Assembly: GCF_051106095.1 (NCBI RefSeq)
Contig: NC_135794.1
Location: 22,570,747-22,634,746, forward strand
Direction of reading: 5' to 3'
Length of the DNA: 64,000 bases
Origin: Pogona vitticeps
Taxonomy: Eukaryota; Chordata; Lepidosauria; Squamata; Agamidae
Every line of letters starts with the position of its first letter. Position 1 is the first letter of the stretch. Below, piece by piece: positions 63,601 through 64,000 of the stretch. The notes below the pieces were generated by a model that was given only the letters and a program-made list of their open reading frames with translations, had not been told where the DNA came from and ran no database searches. The translations under genes were made by a program, and so were the position numbers.

Positions 63601-63653
63601 AAGACCCAATGATAGCGTGGAAGAAAGAGGGAAAATGGCGAAAAGCAAGCTAT
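57040..63653 (+). CDS. TICRR: TICRR (Treslin) N-terminal part, seven coding exons, 3' end outside window
   Basis: Treslin/TICRR is the vertebrate Sld3-like factor that binds MTBP and, after CDK phosphorylation, TopBP1, to bring CDC45 to the MCM helicase at origins. Coding exons: 57040-57696, 59103-59391, 60474-60715, 61367-61613, 62157-62286, 63117-63259 and 63444-63653, joined in consistent phase for about 639 codons. Diagnostic stretches shared with human TICRR are [52 protein letters not shown] and [14 protein letters not shown]. The Ku70-like N-terminal part and the MTBP-binding region should lie here. The Sld3-Treslin domain and the C-terminal TopBP1-binding sites lie in later exons not included. 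The ATG at 57,040 is the first ATG after the exon 2 acceptor and aligns with the human start. Confidence 0.95.
58057..58482. mobile_element. Mariner-type MITE, copy 3
   Basis: Ends TACAGTGGTGCTTCGC and GCGAGGCACCACTGTA, flanking TA. Inside TICRR intron 2. Interior shares GGCCATTTT and GATCGGTTCCC words with copy 1. Confidence 0.85.
58483..59102. other. TICRR intron 2, right part
   Basis: No repeat or exon recognised apart from the acceptor tract at the end. Confidence 0.5.
59103..59391 (+). CDS. TICRR: TICRR exon (residues 220-315)
   Basis: 289 bases, acceptor CTTTCAG, donor GTAATG (suboptimal). Encodes [20 protein letters not shown] and a faster-evolving middle, then [15 protein letters not shown], matching the ASFPRMEGMLFLP region of human. 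Confidence 0.92.
59392..60473. other. TICRR intron between residues 315 and 316
   Basis: No recognisable repeat. 59,770-60,040 includes ACAGAGAGTTCCATAGTTTG and further words suggesting an old LINE trace, unassigned. Confidence 0.4.
60474..60715 (+). CDS. TICRR: TICRR exon (residues 316-396)
   Basis: 242 bases, acceptor GAACAG, donor GTAAGT. Encodes [20 protein letters not shown] (human [20 protein letters not shown]) and ends [18 protein letters not shown] in phase 0. Confidence 0.92.
61367..61613 (+). CDS. TICRR: TICRR exon (residues 397-478)
   Basis: 247 bases, acceptor TTTACAG, donor GTAAGT. Encodes [20 protein letters not shown] and [13 protein letters not shown], matching the PITGVISPLSASAMILTV region of human. 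The end is serine/proline rich. Confidence 0.9.
62157..62286 (+). CDS. TICRR: TICRR exon (residues 479-521)
   Basis: 130 bases. Encodes [20 protein letters not shown] and ends SSHLMETF, aligning closely with human [20 protein letters not shown] and SSDLMESF. Acceptor GAGCAG; donor GTAATC is weak but required by phase. It is too short and too interrupted for simple ORF finding. Confidence 0.9.
62510..62734 (-). mobile_element. BovB LINE 3' fragment
   Basis: The minus strand encodes [37 protein letters not shown] and VTKSRTRLN, the intact-looking BovB ORF2 terminus, then AGTCGGACACGACT and CAACAA repeats. TICRR intron 6, antisense. Appears younger than the copy at 51,851. Confidence 0.88.
63117..63259 (+). 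CDS. TICRR: TICRR exon (residues 522-569)
   Basis: 143 bases, acceptor TGTCCAG, donor GTACGT. Encodes [20 protein letters not shown] and [20 protein letters not shown], matching human [20 protein letters not shown] and LAELYQRKSREE. Strongly basic at the end. Confidence 0.92.
63444..63653 (+). CDS. TICRR: TICRR exon (residues 570-639)
   Basis: 210 bases, acceptor TTTGCAG, donor GTATGT. Encodes [20 protein letters not shown] and [12 protein letters not shown], nearly identical to human. The next exon (start of the Sld3-Treslin domain) is not in the last 350 bases of the window. Confidence 0.92.
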
Positions 63654-64000
63654 GTATGTGCAAAATGGGGTCCCCCTGTCTGTCAAAAGTTTGGGGTTCA
63701 TAAGAGGAGAAGAGAATTTGTAGGAATAGAAATGCTCAGTAAGGCCATCCAAAGAAAACAGGCAGTGTTGATTTGAGAAGCAGAAGGTACTGCTTTAAAT
63801 AAGGATTTGGAGTTGTGTATCATGATTTGCTTTTATCACCACCGGAGATGAAAGGCAGTTCATGCATCAGCTGTTGGGCTGGAAGTGATCCCAAGGAATT
63901 GTTCACACTAAACCCTGAGCTAAGTTGTGTTTCATGCAAAATGTTACTCAGTTTTGGAAAAGCAAAAGTGTCAACAAATAATTTCTATATATTACAAAAT
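63654..64000. other. TICRR intron, cut by window end
   Basis: No further exon or repeat recognised. Confidence 0.6.

Overview
The window is vertebrate nuclear DNA, most likely from a squamate reptile. The reasons are spliced vertebrate genes, copies of the tRNA-derived Sauria SINE next to fragments of its partner LINE BovB, many lizard-type tRNA SINEs, CR1- and L2-like LINE ends, and long microsatellites. No prokaryotic feature was seen, and no retroviral or LTR element was recognised.

There are two protein-coding genes, arranged divergently. RHCG (Rh-family C glycoprotein, an ammonia channel) runs on the minus strand from about 48.5 kb down to about 32.1 kb. All ten coding exons can be placed with GT/AG borders and unbroken phase, giving 462 residues. 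They are followed by a probable 3'-UTR exon with an AATAAA signal. TICRR (Treslin, a replication-origin firing factor) runs on the plus strand. It has a CpG- and CCAAT-rich promoter at about 55.9-56.3 kb, a probable non-coding first exon, and seven coding exons from 57,040 to 63,653. The rest of the gene lies beyond the right edge. RHCG beside TICRR, tail to the left and head to head, matches the order at human 15q26.1 (POLG-RHCG-TICRR-KIF7), so the locus shows conserved synteny.

Layout: 1-32 kb is non-coding DNA downstream of RHCG. It holds scattered SINEs, MITEs and microsatellites, separated by single-copy-looking AT-rich blocks that could be regulatory. 32-48.5 kb is RHCG, whose introns hold a dense cluster of SINE/LINE insertions (34.3-34.7 and 36.9-38.1 kb). 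48.6-55.8 kb is the divergent intergenic interval, with RTE/BovB LINE pieces, a mariner-type MITE and a foldback element. 55.8-64 kb is the TICRR promoter and 5' part, with a MITE in intron 2 and a BovB piece in intron 6.

The two genes act separately. RhCG moves NH3 across epithelial membranes (kidney, skin, gill-type epithelia). Treslin works in the nucleus with TopBP1 and MTBP to load CDC45 at origins. Their promoters look correspondingly different: a TATA-like, CpG-poor start for RHCG, and a CpG island with NF-Y-type boxes and a TCTCGCGAGA element for TICRR.

The unusual signals are mostly at the level of repeats and gene structure: a MITE family made of dispersed TAGCGAA-like subrepeats, a foldback element in two copies, a MITE ending next to an RHCG 3' splice site, a shared SINE/LINE core visible in both partners, and a divergent short RhCG tail. 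Assignments rest on reading the sequence and on remembered family sequences. No database search was run.
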